DNA of 25,227 nt from DASCNA01 sp036011305 (GCA_036011305.1 DASCNA010000068.1:1-25227), one strand, 5' to 3'. Counted from the stretch's first letter, positions 8,136 to 16,474 are shown. Notes: a model not told the origin generated them from the sequence alone. Made by a program: numbers and translations.

Positions 8136-10838
8136 ATGAAGTTAATAAAAAAAAGGATAATCATATATTTATGTAATATCCTGGCGTATTGGATATTTTT
8201 TCATTGTTATGATGTAACGGCTGCAGATTCTCAGAATATTGCAGGATTTGATGCAAGAGCTAACTCTTTTGAATTAATTGGTGATAACATAGTAGCTACA
8301 GGTAATTTTTTTATCAGACGTGACAATATGCTGCTCTATGCCGATAAAGCTGTTATCAACAAAACAAATAAAAATATTGAACTCTCAGGAAATGTAAAGT
8401 TTTTCCAGATTAATAGAGCTAGAAAAGAAGTAGAATATTGGGATTTAGTTGACTTGCAGAAGAACCCCTATATAAAATTCAAAGTGGTAGGTACAACTAT
8501 GACGCCTACAGGACGGCAATTATTGATTGTGGATGAGATAATACAAAATCTGGCCTGGTCAGGAAAGAGAACTATCGGAAATTTAGACAGCGGAGTTTTT
8601 GAATTCGGTTCATTCAATACCAAATTAAGCAATTTGTATACTAAGGGAACTGAAGCAAAAAGATATGAAAACGGCAAACTTGAAATTAAAAATGCGACAT
8701 TCAGTACTTTTCCAAGTTCAGGCGATGGAAACTCAATTTTCAGTATAAAAAGCAGTAAGTTAGTTGCAATTCCTGCTTCAGGTTCAGTCTCTACATCTCT
8801 TGATAATCCGGGAAGCAGTGATAATACAAACTCCACTTCTCTTAATAATTATCATATATGGGCATATAATGATATATTTTATGTTGCTGGAATACCTGTA
8901 ATGTGGCTGCCAGTAATCTACAAACCGCCGCCTGGTAAAGTTGGACAATGGCGGTTAAGCACGGGTAGCAATACAGAATACGGATATTATCTTCAAACTT
9001 CAAATTACTGGAATGTATTGGACAGAGACGGTATAAAAATTGATACGTTAAATTTAATTGACTACTATCAGTTTAGGGGGTTGGGTCTGGGTAACAGGAC
9101 CAGAATGAGCACAGACAATTCCGAATCGCAGCTTTTTGCATATGGAATAAACGATGACAGGGCAAACTATGCAGTACCTGATAACAGCCGGTTTAAAAAT
9201 CTAAATGATTTTAGGTACTATGTAGACGTAAAAAACAAAACACATATAACTGACAGTATGGATTTCAGAGGAAGATTTGCAGCATTAAGTGATTATTATT
9301 TTCTGAATGATTTTTTTGATGATGTATTCAGAGTAGATCCTCAACCTTCCACTTATGCAAATTTAAATCAGCAGTTTAGGTGGGGTACTTTAAGTTTGAG
9401 CGTACATCCTAAAGTAAATGATTTTTTTACTGCAGTGGAGGAGCTTCCTAAACTGGAATTAAATATCCCAAGGCAGGAAATTTGGAGAAATATATATTAT
9501 CAGAGTGAAACAAATGCGTCATACATGCAGACGCGATGGACAAAATTCAAAAAATCTAGAGCAGAAATAGCAGCAGAAACCAATACGGTTTTCGATAATT
9601 ATGTTGAACCAGACGATTACAGCTCTGCTAGATTTGATTCAGTTCATTTTGTCTATTACCCCATGAAATTGGGCTGGTTGAATGTACTGCCTAGGGGAGG
9701 ATTCAGATTTACTGCCTATAGTAACAGTTCCAAAAGAGCTGTTGATGATGCAGATGTAGATGCGCTAATCACTGCATCTAAACCTGAATCTAATTATTCC
9801 GGAGCTATCGTAAATTATGATGACGACGGTGGCTCTGTTGCCAGATTAATCCCTGAAGTAGGATTACAGCTCAATACCAAAATGTATCGTTCCTGGAGTG
9901 ATGCAAAAAATGCTTACTGGAATATGGACGGAATCAGACATGTTATTCAACCTTATATCAATTATACATTTTTATCACCTACAACAAACAGGGAACATAT
10001 CTATTATTTTGATGACGTAGACAGAATTGATACTCAGAATTTTGTAAGGTTCGGTATTGAAAACAGATTACAGACAAGAAGAGGAGGCTGGAATTCATCT
10101 CATGTCTACACTTGGGCATCAATGCAGAATTATTTTGATTTTCTTATAGATCCTAAAAACAGAAACAGGATTGCAGACGAAACCGACGAAGCCTCTTCAA
10201 GAAACAAAGGCTGGGACCACCTTGGGGATTTGGGAACCATATTAACAGTTAACCCAACTGAAGATATACAATTAACGCTGAACTTACTGATTGATTCAGG
10301 CAAATTTGCAAGCGGTGATGTTGCCAATGCATTCAGCTCCAGCAACGTACAGGCCAATTACAATTTTGCTGATGGGTGGGGTATATTCGGAAACTGGTAT
10401 TACTCCAGAGCAAATACCACTGCAGCATCTTACTCTATGGGAAGTGAACTGTCTCAAATAGAAAGCGGAACATATTTCCAGAGACAATTCGGTGATTCTT
10501 CATATGCTCAAACTGGACTGAATTTCAAAATTAATGACAGAACTTTCGGTCAGACATATATTGAATATGATTTTGAAAATTCAATGTTACCTGACTTTAA
10601 TATCAGCCTGAACAGAGAACTGCCCGGTAGCCTGATGCTTACCCTAAGCTACTATATAAATAACAGAAAAAACACCGACGGTTCCGGCGTTTTCTCAAAT
10701 CAGGGAGTTAATGCTTCACTTAGCTTTACAAATACTCCGCACTATTCAATTGCGCCGAAAGAAAGCCTGCTTCCTCAATATATGTCAGGAGCTCCACAAG
10801 GTACACCTGTAATGGGAACACCACTGAAAAACAGCTGA
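8136..10838 (+). CDS. lptD: LPS-assembly outer-membrane protein LptD
   Basis: This 900-residue protein is the outer-membrane beta-barrel that inserts LPS into the outer leaflet, normally as a plug-and-barrel complex with the lipoprotein LptE. Residues 1-30 are a signal peptide (cleavage near TAA/DS). About 36-95 is the OstA/LptA-type beta-jellyroll (FDARANSFELIGDNIVATG, and IELSGNVKFF at 81-90). A second strand-rich part leads to the hallmark segment YHIWAYNDIFYVAGIPVMWLP and YKPPPGKVG before the barrel, which starts at about 280. The mature protein contains no cysteine, so it cannot form the two disulphides used to mature E. coli LptD. In the jellyroll the usual Cys after the ATFTT strand is replaced (ATFSTFPSSG). 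It ends with a Pro/Gly-rich tail of about 30 residues after the last strand. It is longer than E. coli LptD (784). No clear Shine-Dalgarno site precedes the ATG, and no lptE is visible. Confidence 0.93.
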   Translation: MKLIKKRIIIYLCNILAYWIFFHCYDVTAADSQNIAGFDARANSFELIGDNIVATGNFFIRRDNMLLYADKAVINKTNKNIELSGNVKFFQINRARKEVEYWDLVDLQKNPYIKFKVVGTTMTPTGRQLLIVDEIIQNLAWSGKRTIGNLDSGVFEFGSFNTKLSNLYTKGTEAKRYENGKLEIKNATFSTFPSSGDGNSIFSIKSSKLVAIPASGSVSTSLDNPGSSDNTNSTSLNNYHIWAYNDIFYVAGIPVMWLPVIYKPPPGKVGQWRLSTGSNTEYGYYLQTSNYWNVLDRDGIKIDTLNLIDYYQFRGLGLGNRTRMSTDNSESQLFAYGINDDRANYAVPDNSRFKNLNDFRYYVDVKNKTHITDSMDFRGRFAALSDYYFLNDFFDDVFRVDPQPSTYANLNQQFRWGTLSLSVHPKVNDFFTAVEELPKLELNIPRQEIWRNIYYQSETNASYMQTRWTKFKKSRAEIAAETNTVFDNYVEPDDYSSARFDSVHFVYYPMKLGWLNVLPRGGFRFTAYSNSSKRAVDDADVDALITASKPESNYSGAIVNYDDDGGSVARLIPEVGLQLNTKMYRSWSDAKNAYWNMDGIRHVIQPYINYTFLSPTTNREHIYYFDDVDRIDTQNFVRFGIENRLQTRRGGWNSSHVYTWASMQNYFDFLIDPKNRNRIADETDEASSRNKGWDHLGDLGTILTVNPTEDIQLTLNLLIDSGKFASGDVANAFSSSNVQANYNFADGWGIFGNWYYSRANTTAASYSMGSELSQIESGTYFQRQFGDSSYAQTGLNFKINDRTFGQTYIEYDFENSMLPDFNISLNRELPGSLMLTLSYYINNRKNTDGSGVFSNQGVNASLSFTNTPHYSIAPKESLLPQYMSGAPQGTPVMGTPLKNS

Positions 10839-10861
10839 TAAAAAAAGTAATATCATAATTG

Positions 10862-10889
10862 TTGATAATTTTTAAAATGAACTTATAAG
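10862..10889 (+). promoter_or_regulatory. Candidate promoter of the small exported-protein gene
   Basis: TTGATA (10862-10867) and TATAAG (10884-10889) are separated by 16 bp, each one base from the sigma-70 consensus. They lie 39-67 nt before the ATG at 10929, in the spacer after lptD, suggesting that the next gene can be transcribed apart from lptD. Confidence 0.45.
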
Positions 10890-10928
10890 TATGATTTGTT
10901 GCAATAAAATGTTAAATTAAGGTAAATT

Positions 10929-11393
10929 ATGATATTTAAGAAAAAGGTAGTAATTTGTGTTTCTATATTATTTCTATTTTCACTCACAGCAGCAGTAGGT
11001 TCTATAAACCATAATAAGTTTAAACTATCTAAAAAAACAATAAAAGATAATGTTAATTTTTCAGACAGCTACTACCTGCTTAATGATATGATGGATGACT
11101 ATGATCAAAATATAGTTAAAGCCGGAAAAAAATGGAATAAAAGGGATGTTACACTAGCTCTTAAATTTGTAGATGTAAATAAATTATATAAAAGATTTAT
11201 AGTTACCTGCGCTTCAGGTCATTCTTTTAATTCGAATGACTATACTGTTAATTTTGATGTAGATCGTAGCGAATACGAAAAACTTCGCAAACTTGCTTAT
11301 GGTAAAATAATCAGGATTAATGGAGATCTGGATCCAAAAATTGATACATTTGATCCAGAAATTTTTCTGGATCATGTGAAAATAATCGCATAG
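10929..11393 (+). CDS. Small exported protein, function unknown
   Basis: This 154-residue protein starts with a clear Sec signal peptide (FKKKVVICVSILFLFSLTAA, cleavage near residue 22). The mature part is basic and mixed. The C-terminal 80 residues alternate strand-like segments (TLALKFVDVNKLYKRFIVTC, then GKIIRINGDLD, then IFLDHVKIIA) in a way that resembles periplasmic OB-fold domains of the tRNA_anti-like type. That is an inference from pattern, not a recognised match. AAGG with 7-8 nt spacing supports the start. It stands 90 nt after lptD and ends only 6 nt from the convergent deacylase gene. The end of the coding sequence contains a perfect hairpin (11351-11374). A periplasmic helper of the envelope block is possible but not shown. 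Confidence 0.75.
   Translation: MIFKKKVVICVSILFLFSLTAAVGSINHNKFKLSKKTIKDNVNFSDSYYLLNDMMDDYDQNIVKAGKKWNKRDVTLALKFVDVNKLYKRFIVTCASGHSFNSNDYTVNFDVDRSEYEKLRKLAYGKIIRINGDLDPKIDTFDPEIFLDHVKIIA
11351..11374. terminator. Perfect hairpin between convergent genes
   Basis: TGATCCAGAA pairs perfectly with TTCTGGATCA around the loop ATTT, inside the last codons of the small exported-protein gene and about 25 nt from the stop of the opposing deacylase gene. The convergent genes leave only 6 nt between stops, so an embedded two-way transcription barrier makes sense. Neither side has a proper T-run. An upstream CTGGATC (11328-11334) could pair with the same GATCCAG, giving two mutually exclusive stems. Confidence 0.35.
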
Positions 11394-11399
11394 GATTAA

Positions 11400-12917
11400 T
11401 TAACCTCTACGCAAAACACTTCCTGTTCTTGCATGTGTATGAATACCGTTTTTTACAACTCTGGAACCATTAACAAATACGTCTGATATTCCATCCGGGT
11501 ATTGCCTGGGGTTAACAAAAGTACTTTTATCTACAATTTTGTCAGGATCAAACAGTACTAAATCAGCATAAGCTCCTTTTTTAATTATTCCTCTGTTGAT
11601 CAGTCCAAATCTTTTGGCAGACTTGTAAGTCATTTTATTGATAGCATCCTCCATAGTCAATATAGGTTTTTTAATAACATATTCTCTTATGACTCTTGGA
11701 AAAGTACCATACAATCTTGGATGAGGATTACCTGACAGAGTCGGAATACCGTCAGAACCTATCATAGTTAATTTGTTTTTTAATATTGTAACAAGATTTT
11801 TATCATCCATTACATTTAATATAACTGCAATAGGCTTCTCATCCCTCAATATTTGATTAGTCGTTTCTTCTTCAGTTAAATTCCATAAACCGGCAAGGTC
11901 CTGAACAGTTTTTCCTACCCAGCTTTTATGTTTATCTGCTGAAGCAATTAATAAATCTGATCCTTTCAAGTTCAACATTGAGTCTTTATCATTTGACAGA
12001 GCTTTCCAGGTATTAATTATCTGACCTAATTCCGTAGATCCAGAATCGTATGGATATCTATCAATTGTAATATCAAGTCCATTTGAATTTGCCTCTTCCA
12101 GCATACGCAAACCTTTTGCTGCTTTATTCCAATTCTCTCTACCCAATGCTTTGAAATGAGAAATATGTGTATGGACAGAAGACTTAACACAAACATCAAT
12201 AGTTTCTTTTAAAGCTTTCAGTAATTCTGCACCTTCACTTCGCATATGAGTAGTATACAAGGCACCGGTATTCTGCATTAATTTTATCAGATTAATCATT
12301 TCTTCAGATTCTGAATAAATTCCAGGAGTATAACCTATACCTGAGGACATACCGATGATTCCGGCCTCAATCCCTTCTGCTAGCAGATTAGACATCACTT
12401 TCATTTCGTCTATTGTCGGTTTTCGGTTTGAGTTTTTCATGGCATAATATCTAAAAGTACCATGTCCTGCAAGAACTCCAACATTTAAACTTGCAGGATT
12501 TGTATCAACACAGTTCATGTATTCTTTAAAATTTTCCCATTTCGGCATTTTATCATAATTAACTCCTATCAATTTATAATCTTTATGAGTACTAAAAGGA
12601 GCTATACTAAATCCGCAGTTACCTATTATAACGCTTGTTACACCCTGCATAACTTTATAGTCCATATCCGGGTTTAGAAAAACTTCATAATCATCATGTG
12701 TATGAACATCTATAAATCCAGGAGATAAAACCATCCCCTGTCCATCTATAATTACACCTGCGTTATTTCCTAAATCTCCAATATATGCAATTTTTTCGTT
12801 TATAATTCCTACATTCTGTATTTTTCCAGGTTTTCCTGTTCCTTCATAAACGGTCGCTCCAATGATCAAAGTATCATAATATTTACTATCTAATGCTGTA
12901 TTTTCTTGAGTACTCAT
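11400..12917 (-). CDS. N-acyl-D-amino-acid deacylase (D-aminoacylase family)
   Basis: This 505-residue amidohydrolase hydrolyses N-acyl-D-amino acids (or related N-acyl-D-glutamate/aspartate or N-carbamoyl compounds) to free D-amino acid. Metal and catalytic residues match the family: HTHDD (72-76), the bridging Cys101 in GNCGFS, His224 in YTTHMRSE, His251/His254 in HISHFKALG, and Asp389 in MIGSDGIP. The signature NPHPRLYGTFPRV (397-409) is characteristic of D-aminoacylases rather than dihydroorotases or allantoinases. The small N- and C-terminal beta-sandwich is present, ending around ADLVLFDPDKI. It has no signal peptide, so it is cytosolic. It is the last gene of a minus-strand unit behind the MFS transporter and M19 protein; 41 nt separate it from the M19 gene, with AGGATG upstream as ribosome site. 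The acyl and side-chain preference cannot be read from sequence. Confidence 0.92.
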   Translation of the reverse strand: MSTQENTALDSKYYDTLIIGATVYEGTGKPGKIQNVGIINEKIAYIGDLGNNAGVIIDGQGMVLSPGFIDVHTHDDYEVFLNPDMDYKVMQGVTSVIIGNCGFSIAPFSTHKDYKLIGVNYDKMPKWENFKEYMNCVDTNPASLNVGVLAGHGTFRYYAMKNSNRKPTIDEMKVMSNLLAEGIEAGIIGMSSGIGYTPGIYSESEEMINLIKLMQNTGALYTTHMRSEGAELLKALKETIDVCVKSSVHTHISHFKALGRENWNKAAKGLRMLEEANSNGLDITIDRYPYDSGSTELGQIINTWKALSNDKDSMLNLKGSDLLIASADKHKSWVGKTVQDLAGLWNLTEEETTNQILRDEKPIAVILNVMDDKNLVTILKNKLTMIGSDGIPTLSGNPHPRLYGTFPRVIREYVIKKPILTMEDAINKMTYKSAKRFGLINRGIIKKGAYADLVLFDPDKIVDKSTFVNPRQYPDGISDVFVNGSRVVKNGIHTHARTGSVLRRG

Positions 12918-12958
12918 AATTAATGTTCATCCTATATTTATAATTATCATAGAAAAAT

Positions 12959-13942
12959 TTAATTCCCCCATACTTCTTTCAACAAATTAACCCAGTTTTC
13001 ACCCATAATTTTGCGTATGCGCTGTTCAGACCATCCGAATTGAATCAAAGCTGCTGTCAAATTAGAATAGTCACCTAATGTTTCTAATCCTTTTAACCTG
13101 TGCGTATTAATCTCTCCCATGTCAACGAGCTTACGCCCATAACCTTTATCATGGGTAATAAAATCAAAAAAAGCCACATCACGTCCCTGTGTAAAATCAG
13201 ACCCAATTCCAACGTGGTCTTCACCTACAATATCAATAACATATTCAATGGCCTCAATATAATCATTTATTGTAGCACCTCCATTTTTTAGAAACGGAGG
13301 GAACATAGTTACACCTACAAATCCACCGTTATCGGCAATAAATTTAAGCTGATCATCTGATTTATTCCTTGGATGCTTATTGATTCCAACAGGTAATACA
13401 TGTGAATATGCTACCGGTTTTTTTGAATGCTTTATCACATCATGAGTAGTATTAGGGCCAACATGAGACAGATCGCATAAAATTCCTAAGTTATTCATTT
13501 CAGCAACAACCTCTTTACCAAAGTCAGAAAGCCCACCGTCCCTCGATTCATAACATCCGGAACCAACATAATTCTGTGTATTGTATGTCATTTGCATAAT
13601 ACCCACTCCAAGCTCTTTGAACAACTGAAGGTATTCTATTTTATCTTCAATCCCTGAAGTATTCTGCCAACCTAAACAAATACCGATTTTATCTTCTGTT
13701 TTTGCCCTCTTTATATCTTCAGCACAGAAAACCTGTGTAATTATATTTTTATTTCCATTTATCATTTGTTTAAACTGACTAATGTTATCCATGGTATCAT
13801 TAAAGTTTTCCCAAATTGAACAGGTGCAGTTTGCAGCAGTGATTCCTCCTCTATGCATATCTTCAAATACATCTTTACTCCATTCTGCTACAACCAATCC
13901 GTCAAATACAATTAACTCTTTATGTAATTGTTCAACATTCAT
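12959..13942 (-). CDS. Atypical M19 (renal dipeptidase-like) peptidase
   Basis: This 327-residue TIM-barrel protein belongs to the M19 family, whose members hydrolyse L-Xaa-D/L-Xaa dipeptides, often with a D residue at the C-terminus. Conserved parts are GCYESRDGGLSDFGKEVV (129-146), DLSHVG with His160, AYSHV with His181, HPRNKSDD with Arg192, and GIGSDF with Asp249. Canonical ligands are missing at the N-terminus: the usual DGHxD is FDGLV (13-17), and the Glu of the EGGH motif is replaced in LGWQNTSGIE (90-99). This pattern resembles a distinct M19 branch I remember carrying GFQNT-like motifs. It may bind one metal or act on another substrate. There is no signal peptide. The start codon overlaps the end of the transporter gene by 11 nt, implying translational coupling. 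Context with the deacylase suggests D-amino-acid-containing substrates. Confidence 0.88.
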   Translation of the reverse strand: MNVEQLHKELIVFDGLVVAEWSKDVFEDMHRGGITAANCTCSIWENFNDTMDNISQFKQMINGNKNIITQVFCAEDIKRAKTEDKIGICLGWQNTSGIEDKIEYLQLFKELGVGIMQMTYNTQNYVGSGCYESRDGGLSDFGKEVVAEMNNLGILCDLSHVGPNTTHDVIKHSKKPVAYSHVLPVGINKHPRNKSDDQLKFIADNGGFVGVTMFPPFLKNGGATINDYIEAIEYVIDIVGEDHVGIGSDFTQGRDVAFFDFITHDKGYGRKLVDMGEINTHRLKGLETLGDYSNLTAALIQFGWSEQRIRKIMGENWVNLLKEVWGN

Positions 13943-15140
13943 AATTAACCTCTACATTTAAATTTTGGCTCGGCTTGATAAATGATATTAAAATTCCCAA
14001 TACCCCTGCTATATAAAACATTGAACTGATTGAGTAGCAGTTAATTATGGGAGCGTATACTATTGGCCCAACCAGTAATCCTATAGCCATTGCAATGAGA
14101 ACTAAACATGTAATTAATGAAGCTGAATCTTTCAAAATTCTTATCCCCCATATAACAGAAAAAGCAGTAAACATTTGAAAAGCAATACCAAACATGAATC
14201 CTGAAATCAGGAGCAATATTCCATTTGAATGAAATATAGCCAGAATCAAGGTTGATACAGCTACAGTAATAAGAGAATATTGCAACGATTTTCTCAACCC
14301 AAAATGTTTTATCGCAGTATAAGCATAAACACTCAATAACCCTGAAGCACCCATCACCAACCAAAATATTTCTGAAAATAATGCTGATTTTACGCTAAAT
14401 CCCAAAATGTTTATGCTTGACGATAAATCAATATAATCTACTGAATATGTCCAGAAAGCAGCAAACACGATACCGCTTAACAGCATTGATATAAATAATT
14501 TATTTAGCCTAATATCATACTTAAAAACTTCAACTTTACAATTCTTCCCCTTATCTGTTACGCAATAAGGACTTTTTATTGTTGTCATTCTATAGTTCCA
14601 TACTAAAACACATGCTGCTATAATAGCAAAAATAAACCATGCTGCCCGCCAGTCAAATCCTAACAGAAGTACAAAAGGGGCAGCTAAAATAATTCCATAG
14701 GATGTTCCGGAATTAATAATGGCAATTGCTTTATTTTTCCTGTTTCCTTTTAATCTCATCGTTACATATTCAGTTAATGGAGGAAAAGAAAAAGCAGGGC
14801 TCATACCGGCAATACATACACCTGCAAAGAGTACAAAAGAATTAAAGGATAATGCTATTAACAATGAACCGGTAACTGCAGTTACTCCACTTATAATCAA
14901 TGGTATTTTAGGACCAAACTTTTTTGTAAATATCCCTGTAAGTAAAGATGCAATCAAATATCCCAAATAAGAACTGCTTCCAATTATACCAAGCCACTCA
15001 ACATTTAGTCCGAAGGTATGCTGTATATCTGGCAAAAACAAACCATAACTGTACCTGCATAGTCCATATGTTACAGCTATTATTGCAGCTCCTGAACCTG
15101 CTAAGTGGAAAAAATTTTTCCTATCATTTCCAATATCCAT
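13932..15140 (-). CDS. MFS transporter, YbfB/YjiJ-like
   Basis: This 402-residue inner-membrane protein has about 12 hydrophobic helices in two halves. The first helix, AVTYGLCRYSYGLFLPDI (22-39), carries the G-x-x-R-[FY]-x-Y-G-x-x-L-P pattern of the YbfB/YjiJ branch of the major facilitator superfamily. The loop after helix 2 is GIFTKKFGPKIP (69-80), the usual MFS A-type motif region. The start is supported by a strong AAGGAG ribosome site 6-8 nt upstream. It is the first structural gene after the LysR gene and is coupled by overlap to the M19 gene. By position it is the likely importer of the acyl-D-amino acid or D-peptide that the two downstream enzymes cut; export is also possible because the YbfB/YjiJ group has few characterised members. 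Confidence 0.9.
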   Translation of the reverse strand: MDIGNDRKNFFHLAGSGAAIIAVTYGLCRYSYGLFLPDIQHTFGLNVEWLGIIGSSSYLGYLIASLLTGIFTKKFGPKIPLIISGVTAVTGSLLIALSFNSFVLFAGVCIAGMSPAFSFPPLTEYVTMRLKGNRKNKAIAIINSGTSYGIILAAPFVLLLGFDWRAAWFIFAIIAACVLVWNYRMTTIKSPYCVTDKGKNCKVEVFKYDIRLNKLFISMLLSGIVFAAFWTYSVDYIDLSSSINILGFSVKSALFSEIFWLVMGASGLLSVYAYTAIKHFGLRKSLQYSLITVAVSTLILAIFHSNGILLLISGFMFGIAFQMFTAFSVIWGIRILKDSASLITCLVLIAMAIGLLVGPIVYAPIINCYSISSMFYIAGVLGILISFIKPSQNLNVEVNYEC

Positions 15141-15203
15141 TCTTTTCTCCTTCTTTTTTACATACTAAAAAATAGCTGTATCAAAAAAAGAGTTGAAATG
15201 TAA

Positions 15204-15231
15204 ATTATATATACCCGCCATGCAAAAATGG
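15204..15231 (-). promoter_or_regulatory. Candidate promoter/operator of the transporter operon
   Basis: In the 123-bp gap between the LysR gene and the transporter, the minus strand has TATAAT (plus-strand positions 15204-15209). Just upstream is a short dyad, CCAT-N6-ATGG (15218-15231), where the -35 region would be. No good -35 hexamer is seen, which is usual for promoters that need a LysR activator. The dyad is short, so confidence is low. Confidence 0.35.
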
Positions 15232-15263
15232 AATAAGTGTTTATTATTAGGCATTTAAAAGAA

Positions 15264-16190
15264 TCAGGATACTTCGCAAATAAGTTTTAAAAACCAAATA
15301 TGCGCCAAATTCTTTTTGTAAGCTTTATTGGAACAAAGAAATGTTTCAGTAACAGGGATAGGTATATTATGCGGGAAAGGTTTAGTTATTAAGTCAAAAT
15401 AGTTGCAGTTTTCTTCAGCTATTTTGCTAGGCATCACAGATATAAAATCTGTTCCTTTCAACAATCTTAACGCAACTAGGAAATTTGGTAGAATTAAAGG
15501 ACATGAAATGTTAAAATTAATTTTTTCTAAAGCTTTAATCACTACACCTTCCGAAAGCTCATTTGCATAAAGCGCAGTTATTATTTTATATTTTTTCAAA
15601 GTCTCTGACGTTATTATATTATCCTGTCTAAAAGCAGGATGTCCTTTATCAACAGCTAACAAATATTCATCATCAAAAAGAAATTTTTCTTCAAAAATAT
15701 CTTTATATTTCATATTTTTATAATGAGCGAAAATAAAGTCGAAACTTTCAGCTTCATTTTCCGATATAGCATTAATGTCATTTACCTGTGTTACTTTAAT
15801 CTTAACATTCGGAGCCAGTTCATTTACTTTACTTAAAAGTTTTGGCAGTACTAAAATAGAAATATAATCAGACATTCCAACTTGATAAGTATAATCAGAT
15901 TCTTCAGGAATGAACTCGTCATTTTCTATAAAGAATTTATTTAACTCATTAATTAGTTTTTTTACCGGTTCTTTGAGAGATTTTGCTTTTGCTGTCAGTA
16001 TCATATGCCCGGAATACCCTCTCACAAGAAGTTCGTCTTCAAACATATCACGAAGCTGTTTCAGACTCTTACTTAAACCGGATTGAGTTGTGTGTATTTT
16101 TTCTGCTGCACGAGTAACATTTACCTCAGTAAGTAAAGCATCTAAAGCAACCAAAAGATTTAAATTAATGCCTGACAAATTTGTATTCAA
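15264..16190 (-). CDS. LysR-family transcriptional regulator
   Basis: This regulator has an N-terminal winged helix-turn-helix and a C-terminal ligand-binding domain. From the first possible TTG (16196) it is 310 residues. The helix-turn-helix is about 27-47 (TRAAEKIHTTQSGLSKSLKQL), followed by DELLVRGYSG and LTAKA. The effector domain covers about 90-300, with YQVGMSDYISILVLPKLL at its start. No ATG exists near the N-terminus. An AGGTGA (16197-16202, minus sense) touches the TTG at 16194-16196 but is ideally 6 nt from the next in-frame TTG at 16188-16190, so I chose 16190. It is codirectional with and 123 bp before the transporter operon and most likely controls it in response to the imported substrate. 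Its own promoter region holds a perfect palindrome. Confidence 0.9.
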   Translation of the reverse strand: MNTNLSGINLNLLVALDALLTEVNVTRAAEKIHTTQSGLSKSLKQLRDMFEDELLVRGYSGHMILTAKAKSLKEPVKKLINELNKFFIENDEFIPEESDYTYQVGMSDYISILVLPKLLSKVNELAPNVKIKVTQVNDINAISENEAESFDFIFAHYKNMKYKDIFEEKFLFDDEYLLAVDKGHPAFRQDNIITSETLKKYKIITALYANELSEGVVIKALEKINFNISCPLILPNFLVALRLLKGTDFISVMPSKIAEENCNYFDLITKPFPHNIPIPVTETFLCSNKAYKKNLAHIWFLKLICEVS

Positions 16191-16220
16191 AATCAATCAC
16201 CTATTTTAAAAAAGTAGTAT

Positions 16221-16234
16221 TACTTTCTAAAGTA
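16221..16234. promoter_or_regulatory. Palindrome at the LysR gene promoter, candidate operator
   Basis: TACTTTCTAAAGTA is a perfect 14-bp palindrome, about 30 bp upstream of the regulator start. It overlaps the edge of the -10 box and the expected transcription start. The place fits an autoregulatory site. It is not a strict T-N11-A LysR box. Confidence 0.4.
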
Positions 16235-16262
16235 TAATATATAAACAGTTTATGGTCGACAA
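16234..16262 (-). promoter_or_regulatory. Candidate promoter of the LysR regulator
   Basis: On the minus strand TTGTCG (16257-16262) and TATTAT (16234-16239) are separated by exactly 17 bp, with 4/6 and 5/6 matches to the sigma-70 consensus. Transcription would start near 16227 and give a leader of about 37 nt. Confidence 0.45.
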
Positions 16263-16435
16263 ACTTATAGTGTAATAATTTGATAACCTACAATTCCTGA
16301 ACAGTACTGTATACTTGCTTATATTACTTAAAATTTAAAAAAAATTACAATGTCCTAGCAGTAGTCCTGACCTAAATTAACAGATTACAACAATAAAATT
16401 ACAAATAAATTCCGAAGTATATACAAGAATCAAAA

Positions 16436-16467
16436 TATAATGATTATTTAATCTCGTAGGCTATAAT
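16436..16467 (+). promoter_or_regulatory. Two TATAAT boxes before the ydbH-like gene
   Basis: Perfect TATAAT sequences occur at 16436-16441 and 16462-16467; neither has a clear -35. The second lies only 7 nt before the ATG at 16475, so a transcript from it would be nearly leaderless or would use the in-frame ATG at 16487. The first would give a leader of about 26 nt. Confidence 0.3.
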
Positions 16468-16474
16468 TGTTATT

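Noticed and set aside
8468..8836. 122-codon minus-strand frame inside lptD
   Set aside because: Antisense of a clear lptD coding sequence; no independent support.
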